From Mangrovibacterium lignilyticum (GTDB lineage: Bacteria > Bacteroidota > Bacteroidia > Bacteroidales > Prolixibacteraceae), in NCBI RefSeq assembly GCF_010882175.1, contig NZ_WKLH01000003.1, positions 434,001-498,000 on the forward strand: a DNA stretch of 64,000 nt, in the 5' to 3' direction. Both the position numbers and the translations under genes were made by a program. The notes below the pieces were generated by a model that did no database searches, had not been told where the DNA came from, and worked only from the letters and a program-made list of their open reading frames with translations. This document shows, one piece after another, positions 55,891-64,000 of the stretch (positions within the stretch are counted from its first letter, which is position 1; each line of letters starts with the position of its first letter).

Positions 55891-56187
55891 GGTCGAAAAT
55901 AATTAGACGGCAAAGATGGTCAAATTTCAGCAATTTGCCGATTCTCGCTCTGGTTTTGGATTCAAAGCGACGGAAGAAAAAATAATTGCTCTTTGGTGTA
56001 ACGTCGCGCCATTTAGATCGTCGTATGATCATACAGGCTGATGATAGCAGGTATTAGGTAATCCAAGTTACCATGTTTATAAGGTTATTCACGCCAGAAA
56101 ATCCGCAGTTCATCGAAATAGTTCTGTAAAACGATTTTAGAATCGTGAATTTTGAAGCTAGAAAACAGAAACTTTAACAGATAAGCC
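55891..56187. other. Divergent intergenic region
   Basis: This 297-bp gap separates the SBF-like gene (minus) from the efflux operon (plus). It is A/T-rich near the right end. I found no consensus -33/-7 pair and no gene. Confidence 0.4.
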
Positions 56188-56913
56188 ATGATTAAACTAA
56201 CCGACATTCACAAATCGTACGAGATGGGAAGCAATAAGCTGCATGTTTTGAAGGGCATTGACCTGGACATCCATCAAGGCGAATTTGTCTCGATTATGGG
56301 TTCATCCGGATCCGGAAAATCAACCTTACTGAATATTTTAGGGATTTTAGATAATTACGATCAGGGAAGTTATCACCTGGGGGGTAAATTAATTTCGAAT
56401 ATGACGGAAAAGAAGGCTGCCCAATTGCGTAACGAAATGGTCGGCTTTGTCTTCCAGTCGTTCAATTTAATCTCGTTTAAAAATGCCATGGAAAACGTCG
56501 CCTTACCTCTTTATTACAAAGGGGTGAACCGAAAAAAGCGTAATATGATAGCCATGGAATATTTGGATCGGTTGGGATTGAAGCCATGGGCTGAACACAT
56601 GCCGAATGAAATGTCGGGTGGACAAAAGCAGCGTGTAGCGATTGCCCGGGCATTGATTTCGAAACCGCAAATTATTCTGGCTGATGAACCAACGGGTGCG
56701 TTGGATACATCGACTTCATACGAAGTGATGGAGATTCTCCGAGAAATTAATGATGCAGGAATCACCGTGATTATTGTGACGCACGAGCACGATATTGCTT
56801 CGATGACTCAGAAGATCGTCCGTTTGAAAGACGGGCGAATCGATGAAGTGATTCTCAATGGCGAGCTAGCCGATTTCCGTGAACGCTATTCAAAAGAACT
56901 GCAACCTGTCTAA
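56188..56913 (+). CDS. ABC transporter ATP-binding protein (MacB/LolD type)
   Basis: This 241-residue protein has Walker A GSSGSGKST, Q-loop FVFQSFNLIS, signature MSGGQKQRVAIARAL and Walker B ILADEPTGALD followed by the H-loop THEHD, so it is a complete ATPase. It resembles MacB and LolD nucleotide-binding domains, which drive mechanotransmission-type exporters. The first permease starts 10 bp downstream. With two permeases, an adaptor and a TolC-like protein following, it powers a tripartite efflux pump. No resistance substrate can be deduced. Confidence 0.92.
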   Translation: MIKLTDIHKSYEMGSNKLHVLKGIDLDIHQGEFVSIMGSSGSGKSTLLNILGILDNYDQGSYHLGGKLISNMTEKKAAQLRNEMVGFVFQSFNLISFKNAMENVALPLYYKGVNRKKRNMIAMEYLDRLGLKPWAEHMPNEMSGGQKQRVAIARALISKPQIILADEPTGALDTSTSYEVMEILREINDAGITVIIVTHEHDIASMTQKIVRLKDGRIDEVILNGELADFRERYSKELQPV

Positions 56914-56923
56914 ATCGTTTCCC

Positions 56924-58177
56924 ATGTTTGATATCGATAAATGGCAGGAAATTCTTGCCACCATCAAAAAAAATAAAATGCGCACCTTTTTAACCGGCTT
57001 TTCGGTTGCCTGGGGAATCTTTATGCTGATGATTCTGTTGGGCTCCGGAAATGGGTTGAGTAACGGTGTGGCTAAAAACTTCATGGGAGATGCTGTTAAT
57101 GCCATGTGGATTTGGAGCGGTGAAACAACCATTCCTTATCAAGGTCTGAAGTCGGGGCGTCCAATTCGTTTTCACAACGATGATTACGATGTTTTACAAA
57201 GCTTACCTGGGGTCGAAACAGTTTCGGGCCGTTACTTCATGGGAAATACCCGGTACTCTTATGGAAAGGAATCGGGTGAATATACCACGGTTACCTGTCA
57301 TCCGGAATTGAACGATGTGGATCAGAATGTGATGCTGGAAGGCCGGTACATTAACAAGGTTGACATTCAGGAGAAACGAAAAGTGGTTGTGCTGGGAAAG
57401 GACATTCGAGAAGCCTTATTTAAAGATAAGCCTGCTTTGGGCGAATATGTGAAGGTCAACAACGTACCTTTCAAAGTGGTTGGTGTTTGTGTTGAACCGG
57501 AATCGACCAGGAACCGCAATGCGTTTATGCCGGTTAGCACTGCACAAATGATTTTCAACGGATCGAACCGGCTTCATAATTTCGCTATTACCATCAACGG
57601 TAAAACATTGGAGGAAAGCCAGGAAATTGAAGAGAATATTCGGAATACGTTCTCCCGGAAACTTCGTTTCGATAAAACAGATGATAGTGCTTTGGGCATG
57701 TATAATAAGTTGGAGAACTATATCCAAACCATGCGTATTTTCCAGGCAATAAAAATATTTATCTGGATTATTGGTGTCGGTACGCTGATTGCCGGTATTG
57801 TTGGTGTCAGCAATATTATGCTGATTGTGGTGAAAGAAAGAACCAAAGAGATTGGCATCCGAAAAGCGATCGGTGCAAGTCCATCTTCAGTTATTGGGCT
57901 GATCTTACTGGAGTCTATTCTGATTACTACCATCGCTGGTTACATCGGATTAGTACTGGGAACCGGTTTGATGGAGTTGATCAATTTCATGATGGTGCAG
58001 TCTGCCGGAGATGTTGGAGCGCAACAAGGCGATACCCTTTTTCTGAATCCGACCGTTGATTTTGGAGTTGCTGTTGCGTCGACGGTACTGTTGATTGTTG
58101 CGGGAACGATTGCCGGATATATTCCTGCAAAACGTGCAGCCAGTATTAAACCTATTGTTGCCTTAAGAGACGAATAA
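56924..58177 (+). CDS. MacB-type ABC permease (first of pair)
   Basis: This is a 417-residue protein from the ATG at 56924. A GTG at 56879 inside the ATPase gene would add 15 residues. It begins MFDIDKWQEILATIKKNKMRTFLTGFSVAWGIFML-like (first helix about 20-40). A periplasmic MacB core domain (about 45-270) and three C-terminal helices (FtsX domain) with TKEIGIRKAIGASP follow, a conserved coupling motif. It pairs with the next gene, probably as a heterodimer on the ATPase. Confidence 0.9.
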   Translation: MFDIDKWQEILATIKKNKMRTFLTGFSVAWGIFMLMILLGSGNGLSNGVAKNFMGDAVNAMWIWSGETTIPYQGLKSGRPIRFHNDDYDVLQSLPGVETVSGRYFMGNTRYSYGKESGEYTTVTCHPELNDVDQNVMLEGRYINKVDIQEKRKVVVLGKDIREALFKDKPALGEYVKVNNVPFKVVGVCVEPESTRNRNAFMPVSTAQMIFNGSNRLHNFAITINGKTLEESQEIEENIRNTFSRKLRFDKTDDSALGMYNKLENYIQTMRIFQAIKIFIWIIGVGTLIAGIVGVSNIMLIVVKERTKEIGIRKAIGASPSSVIGLILLESILITTIAGYIGLVLGTGLMELINFMMVQSAGDVGAQQGDTLFLNPTVDFGVAVASTVLLIVAGTIAGYIPAKRAASIKPIVALRDE

Positions 58178-58195
58178 CCCTCAAAATAACAAACC

Positions 58196-59458
58196 ATGTT
58201 TGACCTTGATCTCTGGAAAGAAATACTAAGCGCGCTGAAACAGAATCGCATGCGCAGCTTTATGACAGCCTTTGGTGTGTTTTGGGGGATTTTTATGCTC
58301 ATCATTATGTCGGGAGCTGGCCGTGCTTTGGAGAATGGCGTGTTGGAAGGCGTGAAATCGTTTGCGACGAACTCTGCTTTCTTTTGGACCGAGCGTACAA
58401 GTGTTCCTTTTGAGGGATTTCAACGGGGAAGACGCTGGGATTACGACAATCAGGACATCGAATATATTCGTCAAAATGTAAGGGAAGTCGAATACTTGTC
58501 GCCTCGCCTTTTTGGATGGCAGCAAGATGGTGACAATACCGTGCGTGGCGAACGCACCGGAGCTTTCAATATTTATGGCGACTATCCGGATTATTTCAAG
58601 ATCGACGGCTGGACCCCGATAAAAGGGCGCTTGATGAATGAAATAGACGTGCGCGAAAAACGCAAAGTTTGTGTTATTGGCGAACGCGTGGTTGAAGTCA
58701 TGTTTGCGAAAGATGAAGATCCGATCGGTCAATACCTCAAGATTAGTGGTGTCTATTTCCAGGTGGTTGGTGTCATTCATCCGGAAACAAAAATTAATAT
58801 CGGCGGCGGTAAAAAGGAAGAGACCATCATTATCCCGTTCACGACCATGCAAACAGCCTACAATTACGGCAACGTGATTCATTTTTTCTCGGTAACAGCA
58901 AAGAAAGGGCATAGTGTGAGCGATTTGCAGGACAAGTTGAAAACGATTTTGAAAGAACGGCATAAAATTGCACCAGATGATTTACAAGCCGTTGGCTCCT
59001 TCAATATTGAAGCCGAATTTATCAAGTTCAATGCTCTGTTCACCGGTATTCAGGTGCTAACCTGGATTGTTGGAATCGGAACTTTGTTTGCCGGAATCAT
59101 CGGGGTGAGTAACATCATGCTGGTTATTATTAAAGAACGCACGCAGGAAATCGGAATTCAACGGGCCATTGGAGCAACTCCTGGAAAAATCATTACGCAC
59201 ATTGTCGCTGAAAGTGTTTTCCTGACAGTCATGGCCGGGTACGTCGGACTTTCGCTTGGCGTTGGCTTACTGGAACTGCTAAGCATGGCCCTGGAAGCTG
59301 GAGGCGAGGAGCTATTTTTCAGAAATCCGCAGGTCGATTTAAAGATGGCACTTTCGGCTTTGGCCGTGTTGGTAATTTCGGGCATGTTTGCCGGTCTGAT
59401 ACCGGCCAAGCGGGCTATTAACATCAAACCTATTGATGCTTTACGTGATGAAGGCTGA
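58196..59458 (+). CDS. MacB-type ABC permease (second of pair)
   Basis: This 420-residue protein shares the layout and many motifs of its upstream neighbour (MFDLDLWKEILSALKQNRMR, IVGIGTLFAGIIGVSNIML, TQEIGIQRAIGATP), so the pair arose by duplication and has diverged. One helix, a large periplasmic domain and three terminal helices are visible. It starts 18 bp after the first permease. The two most likely form an asymmetric membrane dimer rather than two separate transporters, since only one ATPase is present. Confidence 0.9.
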   Translation: MFDLDLWKEILSALKQNRMRSFMTAFGVFWGIFMLIIMSGAGRALENGVLEGVKSFATNSAFFWTERTSVPFEGFQRGRRWDYDNQDIEYIRQNVREVEYLSPRLFGWQQDGDNTVRGERTGAFNIYGDYPDYFKIDGWTPIKGRLMNEIDVREKRKVCVIGERVVEVMFAKDEDPIGQYLKISGVYFQVVGVIHPETKINIGGGKKEETIIIPFTTMQTAYNYGNVIHFFSVTAKKGHSVSDLQDKLKTILKERHKIAPDDLQAVGSFNIEAEFIKFNALFTGIQVLTWIVGIGTLFAGIIGVSNIMLVIIKERTQEIGIQRAIGATPGKIITHIVAESVFLTVMAGYVGLSLGVGLLELLSMALEAGGEELFFRNPQVDLKMALSALAVLVISGMFAGLIPAKRAINIKPIDALRDEG

Positions 59459-59520
59459 TGGCTGACTCATAATTTATTCATTGAATTCACAAGAAAACAG
59501 AACAATAAAAACCAAGCAAA

Positions 59521-60645
59521 ATGAAAAAGATTTTTAAAATTTTAGGGATCGTGGTGATCGTAGCCATCTTCGGCGGAACGATTTTCTTTCTCTATACAAA
59601 ATCGAAAAAACAACCTGATATTTTCGAAAACAAAACACCATTTGTATCAAATGTCATTAAAAAAACGGTGGCAACAGGATCGGTTGTACCACGGCAGGAG
59701 ATCGAAATTAAGCCACAAATTTCAGGAATTATTGATGAATTATATATTGAGGCCGGCGATAATGTGAAAAAGGATCAGGTGATTGCCCGCATCAAAATTA
59801 TTCCCGATATGGTGACTCTGAATTCTGCCGAGTCCCGACTAAACCGGGCACGGATTAATTTTGAAGATGCGAAGATTGATTTTGATCGTCAGCAAAAACT
59901 CTTCGATAATGAAGTGATTTCTTATGCCGATTATATGAGTTCCAAGGTGGCTTACGATTCGTCGAAAGAAGAGTTGTCGGCAGCTGAGAACAACTTGGAA
60001 CTGGTGAAGAACGGGGTGCTGAAGAAAGCAGAGAGTGCGACCAATACCTTGGTTCGGTCGACCATCAACGGGATGGTTCTGGATGTTCCAATTAAGGTCG
60101 GAAACTCAGTTATTCAGTCGAACACATTTAACGATGGGACAACTATCGCTACTGTTGCAGACATGCAGGACATGATTTTTGAAGGAAAGGTCGACGAAAC
60201 CGAAGTGGGTAAAATTAAAGTAGGGATGCCGATCGAGTTAGAAATCGGTGCCATTGAAAAAGATAAGTTTGCAGCTATTCTGGAATATATTGCTCCTAAG
60301 GGAGTTGAAGAAAATGGTGCCATTCAGTTTGAAATAAAGGCAGATGTGGATCTGAAACAAGACCAGTTTATTCGGGCAGGCTACAGTGCGAATGCCAACA
60401 TTGTGCTCGAACGCAAGGACAGTGTTATGGTGATTCCGGAAGGCATGCTGAAATTTGAGAATGACTCGGCTTATGTTGAAGTTTTAACGAACGAGGAGGA
60501 GAGCACTTACGAAAAACGAAAAGTGCAAACCGGTCTTTCTGATGGTATTAACATAGAAATTGTCGAAGGTTTGTCGAAAGACGAAAAAGTCAAAGGGGAT
60601 AAGATCGATCCTAAAAAACTGAAAGAAGATAAAAACCAAAGCTAA
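59521..60645 (+). CDS. Periplasmic adaptor (membrane fusion) protein of the efflux pump
   Basis: This 374-residue protein has an N-terminal membrane anchor (about 5-27) and the lipoyl-like half motif EIKPQISGIIDELYIEAGDNV. A coiled-coil hairpin (about 100-170) and a beta-barrel domain ending in the charged C-terminus KKLKEDKNQS follow. This is the HlyD/MacA/AcrA adaptor plan. It bridges the MacB-like permeases and the TolC-like outer-membrane channel encoded next. The spacing is 62 bp after the permease and 162 bp before tolC. Confidence 0.9.
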   Translation: MKKIFKILGIVVIVAIFGGTIFFLYTKSKKQPDIFENKTPFVSNVIKKTVATGSVVPRQEIEIKPQISGIIDELYIEAGDNVKKDQVIARIKIIPDMVTLNSAESRLNRARINFEDAKIDFDRQQKLFDNEVISYADYMSSKVAYDSSKEELSAAENNLELVKNGVLKKAESATNTLVRSTINGMVLDVPIKVGNSVIQSNTFNDGTTIATVADMQDMIFEGKVDETEVGKIKVGMPIELEIGAIEKDKFAAILEYIAPKGVEENGAIQFEIKADVDLKQDQFIRAGYSANANIVLERKDSVMVIPEGMLKFENDSAYVEVLTNEEESTYEKRKVQTGLSDGINIEIVEGLSKDEKVKGDKIDPKKLKEDKNQS

Positions 60646-60807
60646 ATTGTAGGTTTGTAGTCGGTTGAAACAATGTTTCTTTTGAAATAAATAGCTTATT
60701 GCATGAAATAGGTAGGGATATCTTCCGTTAAATTGGAACATATAGGAAACAGATCAACTGATTTCGAATTGAATCGTTAATTTAGCACACAAATAAATAA
60801 GTTCACA

Positions 60808-62124
60808 ATGAAACTCATCAATCAATTAACCATTGCTTTTCTTTTGCTCATTTCCACGACTGTTCAGGCGCAGGAAAAATGGGATTTGCAAAAATGTATT
60901 GATTATGCCCTGGAAAACAATATCCAGGTCAAACAGCAACAACTCAACGCCACATATTATGAGAATGAACTCAAGCAAGCTAAATATAACAGGTTGCCGG
61001 GAGTGAGCAGTAGCTTCGGGGGAAATTACAGTTTTGGTCGTTCTCAATTACTGGATGGGACCTATGAAAATTTCGATGTAAATACAGTCACCGGATCGGT
61101 TGACCTGAATATGAGTTTGTGGAATGGTTTCCGCTTGAACAGAGCTGTGACACAGGCGGATTTTACGCTCCAGGCTCGATTGCAGGATCTACAAAAAGCG
61201 AAAGACGATTTGATGCTGAATATAGCTGCAGCTTATCTCGAAATCTTATTTTCCGACGAGCTGGTTCAAGTGGCTAAAGATCAAATGGATGTTACCCGGT
61301 CGCAGGTTGATCGCACCGGTAAATTGGTGAAAGCAGGAAGTTTAGCGAAAGGAAGTCTGCTCGAAATCGAAGCGCAATTGGCGAATGAAGAATTGAATTT
61401 GGTTGAGGCTGAAAACCGGCAGCAATTGGCTTATTTGAATTTATACCAAATGCTTGAACTTCCGGCTACTGAAAGTTTTGTTATTGAGAAACCCATTTTG
61501 CCGGTTGTTGCAGCAAATAGTTCCTTGATGAATTCGATGGATGTATTTAAAAATGCAGTTCAATTTAGACCTGAGGTTAAGAGTGCAGAGTTTCAACTTG
61601 AGGCGTCGAAGACCTCAGTTTCAATTGCCAAAGGATCACTCTATCCGAGCTTGTATCTTGGCGCTAACTTGAACTCTGTGTTTAAAGATTACAATAGCGG
61701 ATCGCTGTACGATCAGTTTAAAAACAACATTGGGAAAAGTGTCGGGCTTAATTTGAGTATTCCGATTTTCAATAAGCTTCAAAGTCGAACAGATATTAGC
61801 AACGCCAAGCTGGATGTCATGAGCAAAGAATTGGATGTTCAGGACACGAAAAATGCACTTCGCCAGGAAATTGAGCAAGCTTATACCAATGCGATCGCAT
61901 CGCTGAAAAAGTATATGGCCAGTTCAAAAGCGGTTGAATCAATGCAGGAGGCTTTTCGTTATACCGAAGAAAAGTTCAACGTAGGGATGGTGAATACGGT
62001 GGAATATAACGAAGCCAAAAATAAGCTGACAAAAGCTCAAAGCGATTTGGCTCAGTCCAAGTATGAATATATTTTCCGCACAAAGATTCTGGATTTCTAC
62101 AACGGGATACCGATTCGGCTATAA
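60808..62124 (+). CDS. TolC-family outer-membrane efflux protein
   Basis: This 438-residue protein has a signal peptide cleaved near VQAQ. Two OEP repeats follow, each with long heptad-rich helices (WDLQKCIDYALENNIQVKQ; later TKNALRQEIEQAYTNAIASL) and the KFNVGMVNTVEYNEAKNKL signature near the end. Trimeric TolC proteins form the outer-membrane exit duct. It is the last gene of the operon and is followed by a terminator at 62161-62192. Confidence 0.92.
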   Translation: MKLINQLTIAFLLLISTTVQAQEKWDLQKCIDYALENNIQVKQQQLNATYYENELKQAKYNRLPGVSSSFGGNYSFGRSQLLDGTYENFDVNTVTGSVDLNMSLWNGFRLNRAVTQADFTLQARLQDLQKAKDDLMLNIAAAYLEILFSDELVQVAKDQMDVTRSQVDRTGKLVKAGSLAKGSLLEIEAQLANEELNLVEAENRQQLAYLNLYQMLELPATESFVIEKPILPVVAANSSLMNSMDVFKNAVQFRPEVKSAEFQLEASKTSVSIAKGSLYPSLYLGANLNSVFKDYNSGSLYDQFKNNIGKSVGLNLSIPIFNKLQSRTDISNAKLDVMSKELDVQDTKNALRQEIEQAYTNAIASLKKYMASSKAVESMQEAFRYTEEKFNVGMVNTVEYNEAKNKLTKAQSDLAQSKYEYIFRTKILDFYNGIPIRL

Positions 62125-62160
62125 TTTGAAGACGAAACAATATTTTCGAGATAGATGTGA

Positions 62161-62192
62161 GATGATGCTTAATTAAGTGTCATCTTTTTTTT
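62161..62192 (+). terminator. Terminator after the efflux operon
   Basis: GATGATGCTT (62161-62170) pairs with AAGTGTCATC (62175-62184), with two GU pairs, followed by eight T. Confidence 0.85.
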
Positions 62193-62452
62193 GCCGGAAT
62201 TTGATGGCTGTAGCCGTGAAATTGGTCAGCGGCTAAACGCGATAAGTTTTACTGGTTTTCGAAATCTTTTATAAGTCATAGTGATTTTTTGTCAACTAGG
62301 TCGTAAATTGGAGTGATAGATTTTCATATAGGATTCGATAAGTAGGACTCTCTAAAGTTGGTTAGATTGATTCATTGGGAGCTTATTTATTATGATTGAT
62401 TATGGTATTGAGGCACCGCTTAAGTGGTGTCTCTTTCCATTTTCCGGCACAA

Positions 62453-62480
62453 AAAAGGCTGCTCCCCAAAGAACAGCCTT
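62453..62480 (-). terminator. Terminator after kbl
   Basis: AAGGCTGCT (62455-62463) pairs with AACAGCCTT (62472-62480). On the minus strand a T run follows (A run at 62451-62456). Confidence 0.8.
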
Positions 62481-62500
62481 CTTTTTGTTCTTTGCTTCAG

Positions 62501-63688
62501 TTAGATTACTTCCAGTTCTTTACCAACCTTGATAAATGCTTTTACGGCCTGATCAATCTGTTCTGAGGTATGTGCGGCCGACAACTGAACACGAATTCTT
62601 GCTTTCCCTTTCGGAACGACCGGGTAAACAAATCCGATGACATAGATTCCTTGTTCCAGCAGTAAGTTTGAAAATTTTACCGCCAGGGGGGCATCGTAAA
62701 GCATAACGGGCACAATAGCTGTTTCGCCTTTTACCAGATCAAATCCGGCTTCTTCCATTTTCTCACGGAAGTGATCGGCATTTTTCATGGTCTTGTTTTG
62801 TAATTCTGAAGAGCTGGTCAACATTTCCAAAACCTTTAGGGTCGCCCCAACGGTTGCCGGAGCCAAAGTGTTCGAAAACAAATAGGGACGGGAACGCTGG
62901 CGCAGCATTTCAATAATTTCTTTACGACCTGAAGTACATCCACCGTTTCCACCTCCCAATGCTTTGCCAAAAGTGGTGGTGATGATGTCAATTTTACCTA
63001 ACAATCCAAAATGCTCGGCTGTCCCGCGGCCTGTTGCTCCGATGTAGCCCGTGGCATGCGAATCGTCGACCATCACGAGGGAGTCGTATTTTTCGCAAAG
63101 CGCTACAATTTCCGGAAGTTTGGCTAAGTCACCGTCCATCGAGAAAACCCCGTCAGTCACCACAATCCGGTATTTCGCCGATTGACTGTCTTTCAGGCAT
63201 TGCTCCAGTTCTTTCATGTTTGAGTGCTTGTAGCGGAAACGCTGTGCTTTGCACAAACGAACGCCATCGATGATGGAAGCGTGGTTCAATTCATCTGAGA
63301 TGATCGCAGAATCGTCGCCCAGCAGCGGTTCAAAAACCCCGCCATTGGCATCGAAAGCGGCACAGTATAAGATGGTATCTTCTGTTCCGAGGAACGCTGA
63401 TGTCTTTTTTTCCAATTCTTTGTGAATGGCTTGGGTACCACAAATAAAACGTACGGATGAAAGCCCAAATCCCCAGTCGTTCATGATTACTTGAGCGGCT
63501 TTTACAACTTCCGGATGACTGGCCAAACCCAAATAATTATTGGCGCAGAAGTTAAGCACTTCCTGCCCTTCACCTACTTTAATTTGTGCGCTTTGAGACG
63601 AAGTAATAATCCGCTCGGTTTTGTACAAACCTTGTTCTTTTAATTCTTCGAGTGTGTTTAGAAGGTCTTGTTTGATTTTTCCGTACAT
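62501..63688 (-). CDS. kbl: Glycine C-acetyltransferase (2-amino-3-ketobutyrate CoA ligase)
   Basis: This 395-residue PLP enzyme of the alpha-oxoamine synthase family has NFCANNYLGLASHPEV near residue 45, DDSHATGYIGATGRGTAEHF near 210 and TTFGKALGGGNGG near 240, which carries the PLP-binding lysine. With threonine dehydrogenase it converts threonine to glycine and acetyl-CoA. No tdh gene is in the window. Serine palmitoyltransferase and BioF are relatives; the start MYGKIKQDLLNTLEELK and the length favour Kbl. Confidence 0.88.
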   Translation of the reverse strand: MYGKIKQDLLNTLEELKEQGLYKTERIITSSQSAQIKVGEGQEVLNFCANNYLGLASHPEVVKAAQVIMNDWGFGLSSVRFICGTQAIHKELEKKTSAFLGTEDTILYCAAFDANGGVFEPLLGDDSAIISDELNHASIIDGVRLCKAQRFRYKHSNMKELEQCLKDSQSAKYRIVVTDGVFSMDGDLAKLPEIVALCEKYDSLVMVDDSHATGYIGATGRGTAEHFGLLGKIDIITTTFGKALGGGNGGCTSGRKEIIEMLRQRSRPYLFSNTLAPATVGATLKVLEMLTSSSELQNKTMKNADHFREKMEEAGFDLVKGETAIVPVMLYDAPLAVKFSNLLLEQGIYVIGFVYPVVPKGKARIRVQLSAAHTSEQIDQAVKAFIKVGKELEVI

Positions 63689-63787
63689 GGTCCGATTTTT
63701 TTAGTTACTACAAATTTAACGGAATGCCGGTTTCGAAAAGGTGATAAAAAGCACTTAAACAGGCAGGCGGGCTAAAATCTGTAAACG

Positions 63788-64000
63788 CTAAAGATTCAGC
63801 TTTAATTGATCGTCCAATAATCGGAAAGTCATGCGGTGATGGGGCGAAACACCAAATTGTTCAATGGCTTTGCGATGTGCAACAGTTGGGTAGCCTTTAT
63901 TTCGATCCCAGGCGTAATGGGGAAATTTGCCGTGAAGCCCGTTCATTAAATCGTCGCGGTAGGTTTTTGCCAGAACAGAGGCCGCAGCAATTGGCAAAAA
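63788..64000 (-). CDS. rnhB: Ribonuclease HII, C-terminal part (start outside window)
   Basis: The frame is open from the right edge to the stop at 63788-63790 (about 70 residues). It contains [36 protein letters not shown] and [10 protein letters not shown], the conserved C-terminal motifs of RNase HII. The enzyme removes misincorporated ribonucleotides and RNA primers from DNA. With rnhA at 11656 the organism has both RNase H types. The N-terminal catalytic motif lies beyond the window. Confidence 0.9.
   Translation of the reverse strand, partial: FLPIAAASVLAKTYRDDLMNGLHGKFPHYAWDRNKGYPTVAHRKAIEQFGVSPHHRMTFRLLDDQLKLNL

Larger units (their letters stand above)
62125..62500. other. Intergenic region with three hairpins
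   Basis: This 376-bp gap lies between convergent genes. Besides the terminators of tolC (62161-62192) and kbl (62453-62480) it holds a third hairpin at 62410-62433. The middle (62200-62400) shows no credible ORF. Confidence 0.5.

Overview
The window is a chromosomal segment of a Bacteroidota bacterium. The evidence is the TAnnTTTG-type -7 promoter elements (a full TTG-N19-TATATTTG precedes the initiator tRNA), the YfhO, DUF3098, DUF4837 and GDCCVxC families, a hybrid two-component system (HTCS) regulator, and a dense polysaccharide-degradation operon rich in lipoproteins. The gene mix (class II ribonucleotide reductase next to a large rhamnogalacturonan locus) suggests a Marinilabiliales/Prolixibacteraceae-like organism, but that placement is inference only.

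Layout. 1-5144 (minus) is the end of a surface-polysaccharide cluster: a partial QHG-motif glycosyltransferase, a KdsB-like CMP-sugar synthetase, an aldolase fused to a Rossmann-like domain, and a Wzx flippase. 5216-16324 (plus) is housekeeping: YfhO, FtsX, DUF3098, UppP, TruB, QueA, RNase HI, WaaA and the B12-dependent ribonucleotide reductase. 16842-21634 (minus) holds a DUF4837 lipoprotein, TatA and an M23 peptidase-Dxr-RseP operon. 21844-26715 holds initiator tRNA-Met, a GDCCVxC protein and a redox group (OhrR regulator with a nitroreductase, a helical unknown protein, a peroxiredoxin-like protein and an FMN reductase).

26992-54816 (minus) is a rhamnogalacturonan-I (RG-I) utilisation locus. 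An HTCS sensor-regulator lies upstream of eleven closely spaced enzyme genes: PL22, GH106, a GH65-like protein, GH2, DUF4450, a GH43-like Tat substrate, a double CE12 esterase, PL11, CE12, GH105 and, after a hairpin, GH95. Together they could deacetylate RG-I, cleave it by beta-elimination, trim unsaturated uronate, rhamnose, galactose and fucose or L-galactose, and finish the oligogalacturonides. No SusC/SusD pair is present. 54886-55890 is an SBF-like transporter. 56188-62124 (plus) is a complete MacB-type efflux operon (ATPase, two permeases, adaptor, TolC). 62501-64000 (minus) holds 2-amino-3-ketobutyrate CoA ligase and the end of RNase HII.

The most unusual signals are two intergenic arrays with a helical-repeat period. 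At 16390-16750 ten CCTGT units spaced 20-21 bp are followed by nine units in inverted orientation at the same spacing, filling the gap between the terminators of two convergent genes. At 23804-24139 sixteen diverged units keep an exact 21-bp period between a terminator and the ohrR promoter. Neither looks like a CRISPR array, and neither is convincingly coding.
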